Positions 61,340-64,000 of a stretch of 64,000 nucleotides of DNA are shown in pieces. The notes below the pieces were generated by a model. The model worked only from the letters and a program-made list of their open reading frames with translations, searched no databases and was not told the DNA's origin. Every line of letters starts with the position of its first letter. Position 1 is the first letter of the stretch. This stretch comes from JBEKTW01 sp963727845. Lineage in GTDB: Bacteria; Bacteroidota; Ignavibacteria; UBA10030; SZUA-254. The stretch is from assembly GCA_963727845.1 (NCBI GenBank), contig CAVSHI010000001.1, positions 737,579 through 801,578 on the forward strand. The letters run 5' to 3'. The position numbers were made by a program, and so were the translations under genes.

Positions 61340-61412
61340 TTAGTTAATTAGTTAGTTGGTTGAGTAGTTAATTGGTTAAATGGTTAATTGGTTGACTGGT
61401 TAATTGGTTAAT
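61340..61412. repeat. 8-bp tandem repeat (TTGGTTAA type)
   Basis: About nine 8-mers of the phase-shifted form TTGGTTAA/TTAGTTAA, the same unit as at 31441-31504. It follows tRNA-Ala and precedes the YyaL-like gene. Confidence 0.75.
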
Positions 61413-61522
61413 TCGGTGGAAAGGTCGTGGCAGCAAACGACCTTTTTCTATTTGGGCAGGCGATGAAATGAAAGTCCGAACCTTTGCCTCACGAATCGAA
61501 ACTCATATAACAACAAAGGACG

Positions 61523-63691
61523 ATGACCGGGAGACCCAACCGACTCATCCACGAAAAAAGTCCATACCTTCTCCAGCATGCCTTCAACCCCGTCGACTGG
61601 TATCCGTGGGGCGACGAGGCTTTTCAAAGAGCACATGAGGAAGACAGGCCGATCTTTCTGTCGGTCGGCTATTCGACATGCTACTGGTGCCACGTCATGG
61701 AGCGGGAGGATTTCGAGAATCCGGACATCGCACGTCTCATGAACGAACATTTTGTTTGCATCAAGGTCGACCGTGAGGAGCGTCCCGATGTCGACCGCGT
61801 GTACATGGCGGCGGTGCAGGCGCTCACAGGCGGCGGCGGCTGGCCAATGTCGGTATTTCTCACGCCCGACCGGAAGCCATTCTTCGGCGGATCGTATTTC
61901 CCGCCGGCGCCACAGGTCGGTCGCCCGGGTTTTCCGCAGCTCCTTGAACATATCTCCAAACTGTGGCGCACCGAGCGCCAGAAAATTGTCGAGTCGGGCA
62001 ATCACATCACTGAGTTCCTGCGGGAGCGCACTCAAGCCGCAGATGCCGTTTCACCCGATGGATCTACACTACAGAACGCATGCTCGCAGTTCGCGGAAGT
62101 CTATGACAAGCAGTACGCCGGATTCGGCGCCGGCCCGAAATTTCCCCAACCGGTCACATTCAATTTCCTTTTCCGATATTACTCCCGCTCGGGGAAACGC
62201 GCTCCGCTGGACATGGCGCTCGCCACGCTGCGGAAGATGGCTGAAGGCGGGATGTACGACCAGATCGGCGGGGGATTCCATCGGTACTCGGTCGATGCAC
62301 AATGGCGGGTTCCACACTTCGAGAAAATGCTGTACGATCAGGCACAACTGGCTTCATCGTACGTCGATGCGTTCCAGATCACACGCGATGAATTCTTTGC
62401 AAAGATGGTGCGGGACATTCTGGACTACGTTCTTCGAAGCATGACGCATCCGGAGGGGGGATTCTATTCTGCGGAGGACGCGGAGAGCTTCCCGGCCACT
62501 GCCGGACACGAAGACACGCCGGAATCCGGAAAACCGCTTGTGAAAGAGGAGGGAGCGTTTTATCTCTGGACTAAGAGCGAAATAGAGAATGTACTGGGTC
62601 AGGACATCGCACCCATATTCTGTTTCTATTATGGAGTACATGGTCGGGGAAACGCGCTCAACGACCCGATGGATGTTTTCGTTGAGAAAAATATTCTCTA
62701 TATTTGGTCTACGCTTGAAGAAACAGCCTGGAAGTTCAATAAAATACAGGATGAGATTCAAAAAATTCTGCTCGAATCACGGAAGAAACTTTTTGCCGAA
62801 CGTGAAAAACGGCCCAAACCGCATCTCGATGACAAAATCATCACAGCCTGGAACGGACTGATGATCTCCGCTTTCTCACGGGCATACCAGGTTCTTGGCG
62901 AGCCGAACGATCTGGCGGCTGCCAAACGAGCGGCTGCATTTGTGGTGTCAAGGTTATACGATCCGGGCAATGCGAGGCTCCTGCGCCGCTACCGCGACGG
63001 CGAAGCACGCTTCGACGGCACACTTCAGGACTACGCGTTCTTCATCCAGGGATTGCTCGACCTTTACGAAGCTTCATTCGACATTCAATGGCTTGCACTG
63101 GCTATCGACCTGGCGAAGAAACAAATCGAACTCTTCGGCGACCCTGAACAAGGAGGGTTTTTCGATACGGTGGCCGGAGATATGACGCTTTTGGTCAGGA
63201 CCAAGGATGACTATGACGGCGCCGAGCCGTCGGGGAATTCTGTCGCAGCGCTTACGCTGCTTCGTCTGGCGCACCTGACCGGCAATAAAGAGTGGAGAGT
63301 AGCCGCAGAAAGGGCTATTGATGCGTCGGGCGCCGCTCTGCGGCAGTATCCGACGGCCCACGCTCAGATGCTGGCCGCCCTCGACTGGCGCCTGTCAACG
63401 CCGGTGGAAATCATTATCGCGGGGAACCCCGATGCCGAAGATACCGGACTCTTGCTGAAGGAACTTCATGCGCATTTCGTCCCGAACAAGATTCTTCTCG
63501 TCGCGGATGGCGGCGAGGGGCAGAAGAAACTCACACAGTTCTTGCCATTTGTTGAACGCATGACGACCACGGGAGGGAAAGCGACGGCATACGTTTGCGA
63601 AAATTATTCGTGCCGGCTTCCAACTTCCGACCCATCGGTCCTCGGACATCTTCTCCTGAAACGGGAAAACATCCACAACAATTTGTCGTAA
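61523..63691 (+). CDS. YyaL/DUF255-family protein (thioredoxin-like plus six-hairpin domain)
   Basis: A 722-residue protein without a signal peptide. The N-terminal domain is thioredoxin-like with Cys53 and Cys56 in STCYWCHVMERE, and PYLLQHAFNPVDWYPWG at the start is the family signature. The C-terminal two thirds form an (alpha/alpha)6 barrel (FHRYSVDAQWRVPHFEKMLYDQAQL, PHLDDKIITAWNGLMISA), as in human SPATA20 and bacterial YyaL. The biochemical function is not established; a redox or glycan-related enzyme role has been suggested from the fold only. Length is normal for the family. Confidence 0.9.
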   Translation: MTGRPNRLIHEKSPYLLQHAFNPVDWYPWGDEAFQRAHEEDRPIFLSVGYSTCYWCHVMEREDFENPDIARLMNEHFVCIKVDREERPDVDRVYMAAVQALTGGGGWPMSVFLTPDRKPFFGGSYFPPAPQVGRPGFPQLLEHISKLWRTERQKIVESGNHITEFLRERTQAADAVSPDGSTLQNACSQFAEVYDKQYAGFGAGPKFPQPVTFNFLFRYYSRSGKRAPLDMALATLRKMAEGGMYDQIGGGFHRYSVDAQWRVPHFEKMLYDQAQLASSYVDAFQITRDEFFAKMVRDILDYVLRSMTHPEGGFYSAEDAESFPATAGHEDTPESGKPLVKEEGAFYLWTKSEIENVLGQDIAPIFCFYYGVHGRGNALNDPMDVFVEKNILYIWSTLEETAWKFNKIQDEIQKILLESRKKLFAEREKRPKPHLDDKIITAWNGLMISAFSRAYQVLGEPNDLAAAKRAAAFVVSRLYDPGNARLLRRYRDGEARFDGTLQDYAFFIQGLLDLYEASFDIQWLALAIDLAKKQIELFGDPEQGGFFDTVAGDMTLLVRTKDDYDGAEPSGNSVAALTLLRLAHLTGNKEWRVAAERAIDASGAALRQYPTAHAQMLAALDWRLSTPVEIIIAGNPDAEDTGLLLKELHAHFVPNKILLVADGGEGQKKLTQFLPFVERMTTTGGKATAYVCENYSCRLPTSDPSVLGHLLLKRENIHNNLS

Positions 63692-63699
63692 ACTTTGCC

Positions 63700-64000
63700 A
63701 TGGACGCTACAACGGCTTCGGCCAAACAATCATTCGAGCAGACCGCAAAGCAGACGAAGCTAGCGATCAGTCTTTCGCTGATGGTTGGTATTCTGATGCT
63801 CTTCATGAAAATGTACGCTTACCTGATAACAGGCTCCGCCGCCATTCTGTCGGATGCCGCGGAATCCGTCGTGCATATCCTCGCCGTTTCATTTGCCGCT
63901 TTCAGTTTACGCCTGAGCCTGAAGCCGGCCGATGAGGATCACATGTACGGCCATGACCGCGTCAGCTTTTTCTCTGCGGGCTTTGAAGGTGCAATGATCG
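63700..64000 (+). CDS. Cation diffusion facilitator (CDF) transporter, N-terminal part
   Basis: The frame starts at ATG 63700, 8 bp after the YyaL-like gene, and is open to the window edge; 100 residues are visible. Transmembrane segments 1 and 2 are clear: LAISLSLMVGILMLFMKMYAYLI, then GSAAILSDAAESVVHILAVSF. The motif YGHDRVSFFSAGFEG follows the second segment, as in FieF/YiiP-like exporters. The metal-site pair usually read as D/D or H/D in segment 2 is here E and H (ESVVH). CDF proteins export zinc, iron, cobalt or manganese with protons. Substrate cannot be assigned. Confidence 0.85.
   Translation, partial: MDATTASAKQSFEQTAKQTKLAISLSLMVGILMLFMKMYAYLITGSAAILSDAAESVVHILAVSFAAFSLRLSLKPADEDHMYGHDRVSFFSAGFEGAMI

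Overview
The window looks like a chromosomal segment of an uncultured Bacteroidota-lineage bacterium, most like the Ignavibacteria side of that group. The main evidence is ten copies or remnants of the type IX secretion (T9SS, por) C-terminal sorting domain with its NYPNPFNP signature, many Sec and lipoprotein signal peptides, and at least eleven promoters of the Bacteroidota type (TTG, exactly 20 bases, then TAnnTT). No 16S rRNA or T9SS machinery gene is in the window, so the class-level placement is inference.

Layout. 1-1240: end of a DNA methyltransferase gene, tRNA-Phe between two cruciform repeats, and a palindromic element. 1381-7024: a Tat-exported six-hairpin glycosidase-like protein facing a giant GH106-type alpha-L-rhamnosidase. 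7864-9384: a three-gene HipBST-like toxin-antitoxin operon with a palindrome inside its promoter. 9671-12947: a GH78 alpha-L-rhamnosidase split by a frameshift. 13266-15879: an unknown secreted protein and an IS256-family element that left the tail of a T9SS cargo gene. 16045-26078: a GH29 alpha-L-fucosidase, two large surface proteins, a lipoprotein, a GH63/GH37-like hydrolase and two small genes. 26256-36122: three very large T9SS cargo proteins (LamG; delta-60 repeats plus LamG; FG-GAP propeller with IPT/TIG domains). 36112-36780: a 55-bp tandem repeat array. 36791-41311: an outer-membrane barrel, a catalase and an unusual Nramp-family transporter. 41638-42966: a broken serine/threonine kinase locus joined to a sorting-domain remnant. 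43019-60698: a peptidase, a PepSY/FTP-like lipoprotein, a VOC protein, a polysaccharide deacetylase, a GH63-like hydrolase and more surface proteins. 60809-64000: a small HTH protein, tRNA-Ala, a YyaL/DUF255 thioredoxin-fold protein and the start of a cation diffusion facilitator.

Taken together the genes describe a cell that exports many hydrolases and adhesion or propeller proteins to its surface. Rhamnosidase, fucosidase and deacetylase genes point to use or remodelling of rhamnose- and fucose-containing polysaccharide. No SusC/SusD pair is present, so this is not a classical polysaccharide utilisation locus.

The most unusual content is between and inside the genes. Several genes are preceded by about 60-110 nt leader segments ending in bulged terminator-like hairpins. 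One such hairpin is also the start of a signal-peptide coding region. Palindromic repeats sit at one fixed point inside T9SS sorting domains and over their stop codons, which suggests that the 3' ends of these genes evolve as modular, repeat-linked cassettes.
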